From assembly GCA_027922465.2 (NCBI GenBank), contig BQMF02000414.1, forward strand, positions 62,001 through 126,000: 64,000 bases of DNA, in the 5' to 3' direction. Position numbers and translations under genes: made by a program. Position 1 is the first letter of the stretch; each line of letters opens with the position of its first letter. This DNA comes from Turritopsis dohrnii. Its lineage: Eukaryota > Cnidaria > Hydrozoa > Anthoathecata > Oceaniidae. Shown one piece after another: positions 10,349 through 21,735 of this stretch. Below the pieces are notes generated by a model. That model did not search any database, was not told where the DNA came from, and was given only the letters and a program-made list of their open reading frames with translations.

Positions 10349-13300
10349 GTAAACAAATAAGTAGATAGAATTTTTTTTCTATGTTCAGTGATATAAATAA
10401 TGGTCGGTCATCGGACATGTCCCGATCATTTTTATGCATGGGCCTGACAGACGAAAAGTTAAAATAAAGGAAATGTCCGACCAACAAAATCATGTCCAGT
10501 CCAAAAAAACTTTAAATGTTTTATGATAAAGAACGGAAAACTTACTACAATGCATTTTGTTGAACATCGTATCTTGCAAACAACGTTTAATGTTTCTTTC
10601 AAATTTCGTAAACCATACACTCCAGCGTAGAGGATTAAACTGCTTTCATTTTTCGTAACATAAGAGAGCACCAGTATTTTTAAAACGTGCATAAAATGAT
10701 TGAATGGGAAAGAAAAAAAAGTGATCAAAGGTTGAAAATAGATTTGACGTGACGTACTTTAACACCTGCAGCCCTCTGAATTTACGAAGGCATTCAGCAT
10801 TTGCCGTCGTGAAGCTGCCGTAAATAAAAATTATGACGGCAAAATTTTGCCGACAATGTTTTTTGGAACAAAAGGATATTCCTGGGAATTCCCCTGACAT
10901 CTTCCGTTTATTCTCAAAAATTTTCTTTCTATAGAACATTTGTTAACGTCACGTCATCGATTTAACGATACTCATGTAATGCCAAATAGAAAGCCTTTAG
11001 GAATGTTTATTATAAAGTATGATAAAGTCAGTTTAGGTTTTGTTTTTGGATGGATTTTTTCTTTCGATAAGTTCATATTCTATTCAAGTCAGTTTCAGTT
11101 TTGATTTCAATACAGATTGTTTTGTGATTTTTCTTTTCGCTTGCCGTGAAATTAGTAAAGAAACGTTAACGTGTAGGTTCGTTCTTTTTAAACTATGAAT
11201 AATCAAACAATTAACAGGACAAGTTCACAGCAAATCCCCTGTGGCTTACAATTTTAAATCTTGTAGCTTCTTGTTCTAGATAACACTATTGATTTATAAA
11301 CTATTTGGTTTCTGTTTTGTTAGCCATTATTCTACACCAATATTTTTACTAGAATAAACCAATCAAGTTTTGTCGACGTTAACATCTTACACGCCGGCAT
11401 TTTTTTGCCATCGTAAATAATGATCTGCCGTCGCAATTTTCCAACACGACGGCATTTTCGCTGTCAGTCTTTGTTCCTAATTCAGAGGGCTGCACCTGTG
11501 TCACGTACGTAATACGTTCGAACATGCTTAAGAAATTTTTCATAGCTTCTTATTCTGATTGATCTCCCGCATTTCTCAATGAAAGTTTATCTTTACTTAT
11601 ATGTTGTCTTGTCCTGTGCATCCTGTGATGTCCCTGTTGTGTCATGAATCTGGGTGGCCATTGCCTTGCATTTAGCTTTTGATATTAGCAATGGTCTCCC
11701 TGTAATACCATTTACCTTGTTATTACTATTTATTCTAGTTATTCTTTCTTCATTGGTTATTTTATTTAGTACTACTATTTATTCATTCTCCTTTAATTTT
11801 GTACTTTGGTATTACAGAATAAAGTTATCTTATCTTATCTTAAGAAAAAAGTGGCTGATGATGCTGGTGAGGTATATCGTAAGAGAGTTGTGCAGACTTT
11901 GCCGGGGGACTCCCCAATAGTAAGTAGTATGAGAATAGCATCCGTGAAGAAAAGAGAAAGTCTACAAAAACTATTTGAGGTAGCTTATTTAATTGCAAAA
12001 AAGGGCTGTCCATACACTGACTTTCACGATATTCTCAAAGTGGAAAAACTTCACGACGTAAAATTTGATGTACTATATGATAATAGAAATGCATGTGCTG
12101 ATTTTGTTCGATATATTAGCCAAAGTCTTTTTAACACCAAAGTAAAAGAAAAACTGAAAAGGGTTAGTTTCATTACTGTTTTGTGTGACGGGGCAACAGA
12201 TGCTATTCAAGTTGCCTTGATAGGGATAGACATAAGAAGGACACAAGTTGTATGTTTATAGTATATAGGCTAGTCTTTTACTGACTATAATAGTATATTG
12301 TAATGTCAGTATTTTTATGCATTAAGGTTAGTAAGTTAGTAACAATCTCCTTTGCCCTATAGCCTCCTTTAACCCAGGGGCATTGAAGTCCTGCAAGTTT
12401 TTTAGGGCTCTTGGGATATGTCGTGTTGTGTCGATTGTATTCTCTGAAGGGGTTGTGATAGGTGCCGTAACAGGAATATCGTTCCTCACCTCTAAACGTG
12501 GTTCTTCAGGATTTGTTGGTGGTTCTTCAGGATTTGGCAGTAAAGGTAGAACTGTGTCTTGAGACTTGGTCTCCTTTGGATGGTATTATGTCTGGTGTTA
12601 GCTTTTCAATTTGTCTGATAAACCTTCGATTTTGCAGCGTTACTCTGCCAGAGGGGAACATTCTAATTTGATATTGGCGATTTGGTAGCACCTCAACTAT
12701 TTGACCATACTTATCCCAATGTTTGCGGTTTCTAACGTTCTGTACAACGACATCGGCCCCAATAGGGAGAGCTGGAAGGTCATGAGCATGAGCGTTGTAA
12801 TTTTCCAGTAATTTTTGGTTCCTAGAAGCATAAGCATGTTCACGGTCATTAGCAGTTATTATCCAATCTCGGTGTGGGAGGTAATGCGTAGGGTGGGCTG
12901 GTACTCCATCTCTTAGGTTTCTGTGGAGGAGTATTTGTGCAGGGCTTAAATTGATTTCAGGTAGGGGTGTGTTTCTATATTGAAGTACTGCTCTGGCGGC
13001 ATTGTCATTGTTCAAACTGCCGTCTGATGAGAGGTTGTTGTGAATGATGCGTTTTGCAGCTTTGACACCCAATTCAGCCCTGCCGTTTGATTGTGGGTAG
13101 GATGCAGATGATAGTCTGTGATTAATGCCCCAATTTTTTAGGAAGGTCTTAAATTCCACACTAGTGAACTGTGGGCAGACCTCCCAGAGTGTCCTAAAAT
13201 CCTAAAATGTCCTAAAATTATAAATTTTAGTAATTTTGTCCTAAATTGTCCTAACTTTTGGTATATTGTCCTAAATGTCATAAAATTTAGGATAAAGTTC

Positions 13301-16300
13301 AAATGAAAAAAAAAACAATTCCTGTTTTTTGACTGTTAGTTTGAAAATACATTATATTGAGTGTATTTTGTTTCAGCTTTCGTTGAATTGTGTACTATCA
13401 TTCTGATTTTTGACTGAATACAACCTTGTAAAGTAGTTATTTTTTCAGCGGAATACAAAAAATGCCAAAAGGTTTTCTCAGTTAATAGAAGTGGTATATC
13501 ACTAATCAGGGGTCTTACAAGTAGCAAGCTGCATTGTATCAGGGAGAAGGAGGGAAAAAGAAAGTACCACTTAAATCAGGACAGTGACAGTTAACTAGAG
13601 TTGAATTAACCAGGAAAGCAGAGATTGTTCCGGCTTTAGAATGTGTTGAGTCTAACTTCTTATTCTCTTCAACTAATGAAGATGTTTCCGGATTCAGAAA
13701 TTGCGAAGGTAAAACAGAACACACTATTCAGTTTGGAATGTATCCTTATTTGAAAGATCTTTAACTAGAAGATATGAGAAATGTAGTTTTGAAATCTGTT
13801 TTGGAAAAAAGAATTTGAATAGATCTCGTTTCAAGTGTAAATAGTTTTTGAGAGTTTTTGTTTTCATTTAGCTTTTGAGTTAACTATATTACTACAGTAT
13901 TTTTATCAGTTGAAGTTAATGAGTTTCTTTTGTATCACTTTTGATTATACCATTGAGTTATCTAGGAGACTTTACATTGAACAAAACAAGACTACATGGA
14001 TTGATAATGAACAGGAAGCTAAAGAACTAGCTTTTAACCAAGTCGAATCATTTGCAATTTCATATTACTCAAAATGTAGATAACAGACAATAATTTGTTT
14101 TCATGTTGTTTTTACCCTAATTTTTAGGTTTTTCTGCACTTAAGGTATACAAGGTTTGATAGTTGTTTATGCTTATTTTCAATTTACACTCACTAAAAAT
14201 CGAAGCCAAGGGAAACTTTATGTTGTTCTTCGTTATATATATATCTACTCTTGTTTTATCTTTTGATGGTTTAATTTAATGATATGTTTAAATAAAGATA
14301 TGTTTACTGTAACAGGTCCATAATTTAGGAATTGTCCTAAAGATGTCCTAATGTTTTAGTCTTTGTCCTAAATTTTCTCAAATTTTGCCCTAAAATGTCC
14401 AAAAACATTATCTAAAATTGTCCTAAATTCATAAAAAAATTACTTGATTTTGCTCTGGGAGGTCTGTGTGGGCCACCATCTGAACTTAGTTCTTCAGGTG
14501 CTCCATAGGCAACAAACAAGTTTCTTAATACCTCAATTAGTTTCTTAGTGGTTATTTCTCTCTCTTTAAAAAAATAAATGCTCAACCATCCACTAAAACG
14601 ATCAACTATACTGATATATGTATGTCCACCAATGTGAAAGTAATCAGCACATATCTGTTCGAAAGGATATTTTGGTGATGGTGTCAGGACTAATGGTTCG
14701 GCTGGTTGGCTGGGAGCGTGTTCGACACAGTCCTTGCAATTTGCGCGGTGTATTCTGATACTGTTATCCATGCCTGGCCAGTACACACATTTATTGGCTC
14801 TGAAACGCATACCAGTATTACCTTGATTTGCTGAGTGTAGGTTGTCAAGTATTACTTTCCGCAACAATGTAGGTATCACAATTCGTTTGTCCATTAGTAC
14901 AACTCCATCCATGTTGGAGAGTCTGTTCCGAACTTCCCAGAAGTTCCACAAATGTGCAGGTTCAACTTGGTTTCTTTTGTCAGGAAAACCTTCTTTAATT
15001 GTTTCAATAAGTTCCTGGTACTTCGAGTCAGCAGCACCAGCAGTACGGACAGTATCTAGTGTGACACTTTTTAGCTCATTTACGGCGTAAATGCTAGCAA
15101 TTTCACAAGCCATGTTAGCTGAAGCGTAAGGATCACAAGTGTTGTCTGAGGTTTCACTAAAAATATGATGGATTGATGATTTTTTGTCTTGAAAGGGCAT
15201 CAGGTCCTCTGGTCCATTTGCCAGGGCAGTGAACTATGGTAAATCTCCAAGCTAATGTCTTCTCTTTGATGGTTTGAATACGAGGGTTGCTAATATTTCC
15301 CAGATGTCTGTTGTTAAATATGCCAAGGAGGGGCTTGTGATCCACAGCCACAATAAGGTCTGTGCAACCAAGGGTATACATACGGGAGTGATGTAGTGCC
15401 CATGCAACAGCAAGAGCCTCTCCTTCTGTGGGTGAGTATTTGCTTTCAGCAGGCTTAGTGAATCTTGATCCAGCAAATATCAGCTTCCAGCCATCGTGGC
15501 AACATGTTGGGGAGACACTTACGCAGTCACAATGTTTTTGCAGGACCAAATATCCAAGCCCCTGCTCACTCCAATCAGTTTGTAAACAGGTTCGTTTGGC
15601 AGGATCGAATGATTTGACCCCATCAGAGACAAGCTCAATTATTTTTTTCTTTGAGTCGAGGAATATGTCATTCAGGTGTTTATCCCAATAGAATTTGGAG
15701 TGTGGCTTAATCAGGTCACGAAATGGGGACATAATGTCGCTGAGTGAGTAGGCCCAAGCGACTTGATTCACAAGGCCAAACCATGACCTTGCATTCGTAA
15801 GATCAGTTGGGGTAGGAAAATTTCTGATTGCTGTTAAAATGCGATCTGATGGTTCAATGCCATTTGATGTTATTTTCAAACCTGCAAACTCAACTGTTTT
15901 TTCACAAAATTGAAATTTTTTCAGGTTTGCCACAATACCATTGTTTGCACATAAGGTAAGATAGTCCCATGTGCTATAAAACGATTCCTCAATGCTCTGA
16001 TCATATATCAATGAATCATCCACTATTTTGACAAGTCTTGGGGTATCTTTTGTAATGATATCCATGCGGTGAGTGTAGGCATCCCCCGATGCGGAGTACC
16101 CTTGGGGTAGGCGACATGGCATAAGACAAAGGCTTGGATTGGGTCGCATTTATCTGGTGTCCGTCACATCGCTTAGAACTTGCGCTCAAGGATAGTCTTG
16201 CAGATGCAATGGGTGACATCCACGAAGTCCTTACATTTCTTTTTTACTTGTACAAAAAATCTAGTAAAAAGCTCAGAGAACTGCGACAGGTACATGCAAA

Positions 16301-19300
16301 TTTGAAAGACATTTATTCGTTTGAGAACAATCAAGTAAGGCCATCAAAAGCAAGTGGTACTAGATGGATTGCACATGTCATGCGTAGTATGGCTGCTTTT
16401 GTGGACAAATTTGGGTTGTATATTCAACATTTGGAGAATGTTCTGGCAGATTTGAGCAAACAGACCGATCGTGCAATGCTAGAAGGAAAAAAAAGAAAAA
16501 TGGTACAAGCAACCGTTTTATTGAAATGCTGCTTATTCCTTCATCTATTGGATTCAGCCAAAAACTTCAGTCTATCATCACAGTATGCTGATTCCGACAT
16601 CATCTTAATGGTAGATCGCATTGATGACATGAAATTGACGTACCAACTTTTCTATCGGAAATTTAAAAAATTCCCAGAATCAGTCTTTGATCTTCCAAGA
16701 TTAAAGGAATTGCTGAGTAGCAAAATGCAAATAACTGTGTTATTTATCAAGGCATTCAACTGTTGAGTTTTGAAGCAGCATACTTCATGTAACATGTTTC
16801 ATTGATACTTCCTGAGGGGGTAATGGCCAGCATGGAAAATGTTCAACTTCACTTACAAAAGCTCTTTGAAAGTGTTTGCCGAATTTACGACAGGTATGAG
16901 GGAATTTTAGTGAAAGTTCATCCTGAAATTAGTAAGTTATTTGTAGAAAAAGAATTGAACCTGGTATGCACACCATCAACGTATTAAGTACTCAAACCAT
17001 ACCAACAGTACAAATATGGAAACTTTTATTTCGTAATCATGAAACGAAAAGTTTGCGTAACATATTATTAATAGCCGAAATATGTTTATGCGCGCCGTAT
17101 TCCAACGCCAGTATCGAGCGATTCTTCAGTCAGATGAAAATTGTTAAAACAGATTGGAGGAATAAACTGAACAAGAATAATCTTGCATTCTTACTGTATA
17201 TTAAAACTGAAGGGCTGACCTTTTCATGACGGTTATTGTGCGGCAGTCGTGAGTCTTTGGTATAATGATAAGGAAAGGGGACCAAGTCAAAGAAAAAGAA
17301 AAAAGTATAAAAAACGAAAGGATGCGAAACCAAAATATCAGAAATTAGAATTCTGCTTACTCTCCGTTTTTGATGTAGATATCAATATGGAAGAGAGTAG
17401 CAAAAGTGAAACTGACAATGAGCAGTAAAAACATAAAAGCAGTGTGTTGTAAACTTTCGTTTTTATTCTATGTACAGTATGCTTTATCCTTCGCATTGAT
17501 TCGCTGTTTTTTCATTTGTAGAAGTATAAACGTTTATTTCGTTTGTTGTCTGATTTTGCTATTGCTGAAGTCAACAAAAGAAAAAGATAATTTTGATTTG
17601 AGGAAACTAGATCTTTAATATACACAACACTTTCTGTATGTCCAGTCAAGTACTTGGAAACACATTTCAGATTTCATCTCAAACTCGCAAATTTTAGTAA
17701 TCCAAATGAAATGAATTGGTGAACAGCATTCTTTTATTATATTTCTTGTAAATTTCTATATCTTATTTCAAACCTCAAAGATATTTCATGATAAATCTAG
17801 TTGAAAAGACCACAAGTTCTGGGACGTATATTCACCATATATTCACGGCTGATGTTTATTTTGAAGAGGTGCCATATTTGCGAATTAAGTATTTGTTGGT
17901 TTGGAAAATGAATAAAGAAAATCTGTAATATGTCTTTCTTAACCACCATAGGAGGCCCCCAGAACACCCCAGACCCTGATCTCCATTGATGCTTTCAAGG
18001 CTCGTATATGTCCGATCAAACAAAATTCCCTTATTTACATCACTGATGTTGTAAAATTGTTGTTGTTCCAAAATTTTTTCAACATTTTAAATTGTTTTAA
18101 GGTTCTTGGTGGAACAATGAGATGCATTTTTTATTTTCAGGCATTTCAGCATATTAAGATGACTTCTATACAGTTAATGACTGCGATAGATATTTACCAG
18201 AATAAAATCTTTGGTAAGTACTTACAAAACTTGTCAATTCTTCTTTATTGTTCTGAATGAGAGAAAACATGTTTCATTGATCTTTAAGCTTTATCACAAG
18301 ATGAAAATGACATGGGACGTTTTTTAAAAGATCAGGGTGCTGTGGACAAAACAAAAGCTGGTAAAATGATGATCGCAGTAGGCAAAGCACAAAGTTATGC
18401 GGCTCAACAACGGTAGGAACATTGAACATTTTACCATAGCATCATTGCAATAAAACTTTGTAGTGAAGTTACCCTTGCATAAAAATCAATTTCATATTTT
18501 GATGCAGTTCAAAATAGTAATGGTGTGTTTTATGTCATGCAGGTTTTTTCAAATTTTGAATATTTGATTTTCCTATGTAGTCATCTTATTTCTTTTTATA
18601 AAGAATTAATTCCTACACTAAATAGTTTTTTTTATGGATTTAGTCCTTGTTGTTATAGTGATAGAGATCAGATATACAAATATTTTGGATTTCTGCGAAA
18701 GCAAGAAATTTATCAAAACCAGCTTTGGTTCTTTTTCTGCTGTCCAGCTCAGCTAGTTCACATGAAATCAGCATAGAAACCCTTTCAGTTTCTTTGATGA
18801 ATAATAACTGGATTTAAAAAAAAATAATCCAAAACTGAAGGAGGATAAAGAAAATCGATGTATAAACTTATAACTATATTGAAATGATTCTACTGTACTG
18901 TGATCTTTGTTTTTTAACTAAAAAGAAGTTGTCAATGTTTTGTCTAAAAGGTATCGCTTTCCATATACAAAAGATTTTTGTTTGTTTGCTCAGCTCAGTT
19001 TCCTCCTTGGTTCCAACATGTATGTCTACATTTGTATCATTTATGTTTGTTACTTAGGTTTTTTAGGTTATCTGAAAGGATCAATATAGACTTACTTTAA
19101 TTTTGTGCCCCTAAAAGTAAACGTTTTATACCATTCATAATAATAATAATAATAATAATAATGGTATAATATTACAATGGCTCTTCGTCCCATAATAATT
19201 TTAAAATTCTAAAATTCACAGTCACTGTATACAAAATATTAGTTAACGATAGTTAAAAATATAACATAAAGTTTCAATTAGTAAAAAAGCATATAAAAAA

Positions 19301-21735
19301 GTATATAAATATTTACTTAAGTTTATTGACAGTATCAGTGACGTATCCAGAGCTATTTTGGGCATACCGGTACAAACCTCGGTGTGCAGTGGCCCACAAA
19401 GGGGCCATCATGGTTGCCGCCGAGCGGGAAAAATTTGGAAATTTGTGCCTCCAGATGCTCTAAAAATGCACTCTCCAGACTTGTTTCCTTTCTTGACCCA
19501 ACTTTCCTGGTTGTTGAATAATATTGACTTACGACGTGCTTGGAATATTATTTCTTTGTCTTGCTTAACCTTGATTCTGCTAAATCATAACAACTTATAT
19601 GTGAAGGTTTGTAACAAATAAGATCATCGTTAAAAGATTGTTTTTACATAAAATATTCTAAGTTGAAAATTCCCGAAATTTTGTTTTTGGGGCGCGGGAG
19701 TTTGGGCGCCAATACCAGTCTATCGGTAGCAATGTGAAGTTTTGTTTACTTCTACTCAATCTATTCCATTTGGTTATTTTTAGACTTGCACTGCGTTCAT
19801 CACTGGCTCGATTGCATTCAGAAATTGAAACTTTTCGATTCCGAGCTATTCAAGATACACAGATCACTGTAGACAAGATGGAGCAAGCTCGATCAGATTA
19901 CAGGGCAAGGTTGTTATGGATGGCTGATATATCAAAGGAATTAGATCCGGAACATTTCAAACGTCTGGATAAGTTTCGTGATGTAAGCAGCAAATCAAGC
20001 AGTGATTCAACAATAATTTCCTGTTGCTCTTTTGATTTAAATCTGCCCTGACTTCTCCACTGCTTTCTTTCTAACCAATCAAATTGAATGGATTTGACTT
20101 TATATGATCAAGGCCTTGAAGTTAATTTCACCAAGATGACTTTATTGGATAATATATCTCAGATGTTGTTTCTTTTTGAAACGGTCGTGCTTATAACACT
20201 AGGGATTAGTGGATGTGGAAGGTTTAAGTCGTTTACTTGCCTTTATCACGTGATTTTGATTCCCTGCGAACATACTTTGATGGAATATTGATTTACTTTT
20301 AAGGTGCAATTGCAAGTGAAATCTGCCAAAAAGTTATTCGATAAGCTTAAAGCAGATGTAATCCAAAAGATTGATTTGCTATCAGCCAGTCGTTGTAATC
20401 TGCTTTCGGCGACTTTGGAACCTTACCAGGCTGCAATGATCAGATTTTTAAGCTCGACGGCGAAAAGTTACAACGAAGTGTATGAGCAACATCAGGGACA
20501 TCCGTCGTATCAATTCAACATTCTGAAACACATCATTCCGAATAACGGCATTGCCGACGACGAAGACGACGATGAAATCCTCGACGAAAAGTTGAAGGGA
20601 AAAAAGAAGGAATCACGTCAGAAAAGTAAAAAGAAGAAGGAAGTTGAATCTGCTGAAGAGATGAAAGAAGATACGCAGGAGAGCAGTAAGGATGATTCGG
20701 GTGTGGTCGAGGATAAATTGATCTCATTTGATACATCCCCTAGTGAGGAGGATATAGTGAAACAAGTTGAAAACAACGAGAGCCACACCAAGAAGACTAT
20801 GCCGGCAGATTTGCTAGGGAGCTTAGATTCGTCTGATGATATCAGCCCTGGGTTCGGAGATTACATTTCTGAAGATATGCAACAGAAGAAGGAAAACGGT
20901 ATCTTGACCAATATCTTTTCGTCTCATTAATGATGTTATTTATATTGTCTTTTTCATAACAGTGAAATAAATATCTTTCCCACTTCGCTATTTGTCAGGC
21001 TTCGAAGACTTATTAGGTGGATTTGAGGAGAAGAGCGAACCTTCTCGTGAATCCGACAATGCATCGTCTTCTTTACTTGGTGGTTTGGAAGAAGAAAATC
21101 ACGCCAGTGTTCTATCAAGCATGGCTGGTAATTTTCTTTGTTTTGAGTTGTTACGCTATATTAGATAATTGTAACTGCTTTAATTAAAATTTTGTTGTCA
21201 ATTTTTTTTTCCAGCATCTGACGCGCCTGTTCCGTCTGTTGACGAGCTATTGTTCGGTATGCCGTCCCCAACCGTGGACGATTCACAAAAGAGCGACTTC
21301 GACATTTTATCCGATGTTTTAAGTAACCAATCGTTAGGTGTAACGAATACCGAGCACGATAAATCATTCTCTGAACAATGGCAGTCGATGTTTGGTACAC
21401 AGAACGAACAAAATGATATTGTGCCGAATGCTGGAATAGAAAACGTAGATGTTGCGACGGAAGGACAAATGTACATGCCGTCGTTTTTACTAGATCAAAT
21501 GCGCAAAACTGATCCGATGTCAGTATTGCAAGGTAGTGCACCAAAAAACTCTTCATGTGTTAAAGACTCTGGAAAGTTTGAAAAGTCCCCTCCAATCACG
21601 AAGAAAACGAAAAGAAGTGAGAAGAAAGATATGTCAGCTTGGTTTAATTTATTTGCCGATTTAGATCCGCTGGCGAATCCGGACGAAATCGGAAATAATC
21701 GAAAGGAGGCCGAAGACGGAAAACAAGCCTGCTAA
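10129..21735 (+). CDS. ICA1: ICA1/ICA69 homologue (islet cell autoantigen 1), 5'-incomplete gene
   Basis: Seven coding exons are visible: 10129-10348, 18141-18213, 18289-18412, 19784-19982, 20304-20898, 20999-21127 and 21215-21735 (TAA). All splice phases match and 619 residues result; the start codon lies on an exon I could not find upstream. Landmarks in family order are QKYWRSKQKVIEKLG, AGKMMIAVGKA, QQRLALRSSLARLHSEIETF, MADISKELDPEHF and DLLSASRCNLL (arfaptin-homology/BAR domain), an acidic-lysine linker, and the conserved C-terminal AWFNLFADLDPLANPDEIG. In other animals ICA1 forms a BAR heterodimer with PICK1 and acts with Rab2 at Golgi and immature secretory granules. The first visible intron is 7.8 kb and full of transposons. 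The downstream neighbour is the convergent KIF26-like gene. Confidence 0.93.
10769..11492. mobile_element. 724-bp hAT-like MITE with 6-bp target duplication
   Basis: The ends are CAGCCCTCTGAATT and the reverse complement AATTCAGAGGGCTG, with direct flanks CACCTG (10763-10768 and 11493-11498). Subterminal TGCCGTCGT/ACGGCAAAATTTTGCCG words occur in both arms. No transposase is encoded. It lies in the long ICA1 intron. Confidence 0.8.
11560..11843 (+). mobile_element. LINE 3' untranslated tail
   Basis: CT-rich sequence ends in AATAAAG followed by TTATCTTATCTTATCTTA, the tail of a CR1-like LINE and similar to the tail at 2230-2256. The coding part is absent, as in a 5'-truncated retrotransposition. 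It directly abuts hAT coding sequence at about 11844; the left border is approximate. Confidence 0.65.
11844..12200 (+). pseudogene. hAT transposase (ZNF862-like), N-terminal part
   Basis: The frame reads RKRVVQTLPGDSPIVSSMRI, then FEVAYLIAKKGCPYTDFHDI, then FITVLCDGATDA, the order seen in ZNF862/KIAA1586-type hAT transposase proteins (pre-catalytic helix, then the strand carrying the first catalytic Asp). Similarity stops at about 12200 and resumes at 16132, so the gene is split by the gypsy-bearing insertion. About 130 residues of the expected middle are missing. Confidence 0.75.
12527..13175 (-). pseudogene. Gypsy integrase, second core part and C-terminal domain
   Basis: The frame encodes FLKNWGINHRLSSASYPQSN followed by GRAELGVKAAKRII with the catalytic Glu of the DDE triad, an AQILLHRNLRDG segment, and a C-terminal GADVVVQNVRNRKHWDKYGQ / VEVLPNRQYQI domain typical of these integrases. 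It stops at 12527. The separation from its N-terminal half by exactly one MITE shows the order of insertion. Confidence 0.85.
13176..14466. mobile_element. 1.29-kb MITE inside the gypsy integrase
   Basis: The termini are CAGACCTCCCAGAG and CTCTGGGAGGTCTG, flanked by TGTGGG on both sides (13170-13175, 14467-14472). Removal with one TGTGGG copy restores the integrase frame. Both subterminal regions carry clusters of TGTCCTAAA words (about 13190-13290 and 14320-14430), all in the same orientation, resembling transposase-binding repeats. The 1.0-kb centre has no recognisable protein. Confidence 0.88.
14466..15200 (-). pseudogene. Gypsy integrase, zinc-binding and first core part
   Basis: The frame encodes the zinc-binding region (LHSANQG...CVYWPGMDNSIRIHRANCKDC), then the catalytic core start with ICADYFHIGGHTYISIVDRF (first Asp) and SSDGGP (second Asp). 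Directly after DGGP the frame passes into MITE terminal sequence and stops. The missing continuation, including the catalytic Glu, lies at 12527-13175 on the far side of that MITE. Confidence 0.85.
15157..16149 (-). pseudogene. Gypsy reverse transcriptase (partial) and RNase H
   Basis: One open frame covers the RT from GYSASGDAYTHRMDIITKDT to the tether, then RNase H. The catalytic box reads VDDSLIYD. Connection residues ARSWFGLVNQVAWAYSLS and RNase H segments LQTDWSEQGLGYLVLQK, TEGEALAVAWALHHSRM and VAVDHKPLLGIF are intact, and the frame ends at CPGKWTRGPDALSR. The first 14 residues near the right border derive from the flanking hAT sequence and the junction. A frameshift in an A-run near 15180 separates this frame from the integrase frame. 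Confidence 0.85.
16132..17428 (+). pseudogene. hAT transposase (ZNF862-like), middle and C-terminal dimerisation part
   Basis: Three frames continue the split transposase. 16132-16766 has WCPSHRLELALKDSLADAMG and ASGTRWIAHVMRSMAAFVDK. 16802-16987 continues the helical insertion region. 16966-17229 holds the hATC dimerisation motif APYSNASIERFFSQMKIVKT and DWRNKLNKNN. After a stop and frameshift at about 17227, LWYNDKERGPSQRKRKK and an acidic tail end with TAA at 17426-17428. Stops and frameshifts show it is dead. Confidence 0.82.
17429..18140. other. Remainder of the long ICA1 intron
   Basis: AT-rich intron sequence with no recognised repeat ends. It ends at acceptor TTATTTTCAG just before the ICA1 exon at 18141. 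Confidence 0.6.
18413..19783. other. ICA1 intron with an (AAT)n tail and repeat-like start
   Basis: The intron contains an (AAT)n run at about 19138-19163 followed by TGGTATAAT, which on the minus strand reads TATACCATTATTATT, the same tail as the LINE ending near 60263. At 19336 CAGTGACGTATCCAGAG resembles the end of the MITE at 4776, but no second end was found. No exon is seen. Confidence 0.5.
19784..19982 (+). CDS. ICA1: ICA1 BAR-domain exon
   Basis: The exon lies between acceptor TTATTTTTAG and donor GAT|GTAAGC. It encodes LALRSSLARLHSEIETFRFR through MADISKELDPEHFKRLDKF, the most conserved helical part of the arfaptin-homology domain. The first base completes the Arg codon split across the intron from 18412. 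Confidence 0.9.
20304..20898 (+). CDS. ICA1: ICA1 exon: end of BAR domain plus charged linker
   Basis: The exon begins VQLQVKSAKKLFDKLKAD after acceptor CTTTTAAG and continues through ASRCNLLSATLEPYQAAMI to the end of the BAR domain. A long low-complexity Asp/Glu/Lys/Ser linker follows (DDEDDDEILDE, KKKESRQKSKKKKEVE). The frame could run on to a stop at 20930, but a donor at AACG|GTATCT gives a phase-matched join to FEDLLGGFEE in the next exon, so splicing is preferred. Confidence 0.88.
21215..21735 (+). CDS. ICA1: ICA1 terminal exon with ICA69 C-terminal motif
   Basis: Acceptor TTTTTTTTCCAG precedes this exon. It encodes SVDELLFGMPSP, a SEQWQSMFG segment equivalent to the SKEWAAVFG of vertebrate ICA1, then MSAWFNLFADLDPLANPDEI and a TAA stop. 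The C-terminal motif is the best family identifier outside the BAR domain. Confidence 0.9.

Larger units (their letters stand above)
12200..16132 (-). mobile_element. Ty3/gypsy pol fragment inserted in the hAT gene
   Basis: Minus-strand RT, RNase H and integrase segments occur in pol order from 16132 to 12527. No long terminal repeats, gag or protease were found, and the RT begins part-way through, so this is an internal fragment rather than a full element. It is interrupted by the MITE at 13176-14466. The protein style (GYSASGDAYTHR, ARSWFGLVNQVAWAYSLS, FAGSRFTKPAESKYSPTEGE) is the gypsy lineage I know from cnidarians and other marine invertebrates. About 300 bp at 12200-12526 is unassigned. 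Confidence 0.85.

Noticed and set aside
20928..20930. Stop codon ending ICA1 at 20930
   Set aside because: A phase-matched donor at 20899 and downstream exons with the conserved ICA69 C-terminal motif show that the transcript is spliced before this stop.
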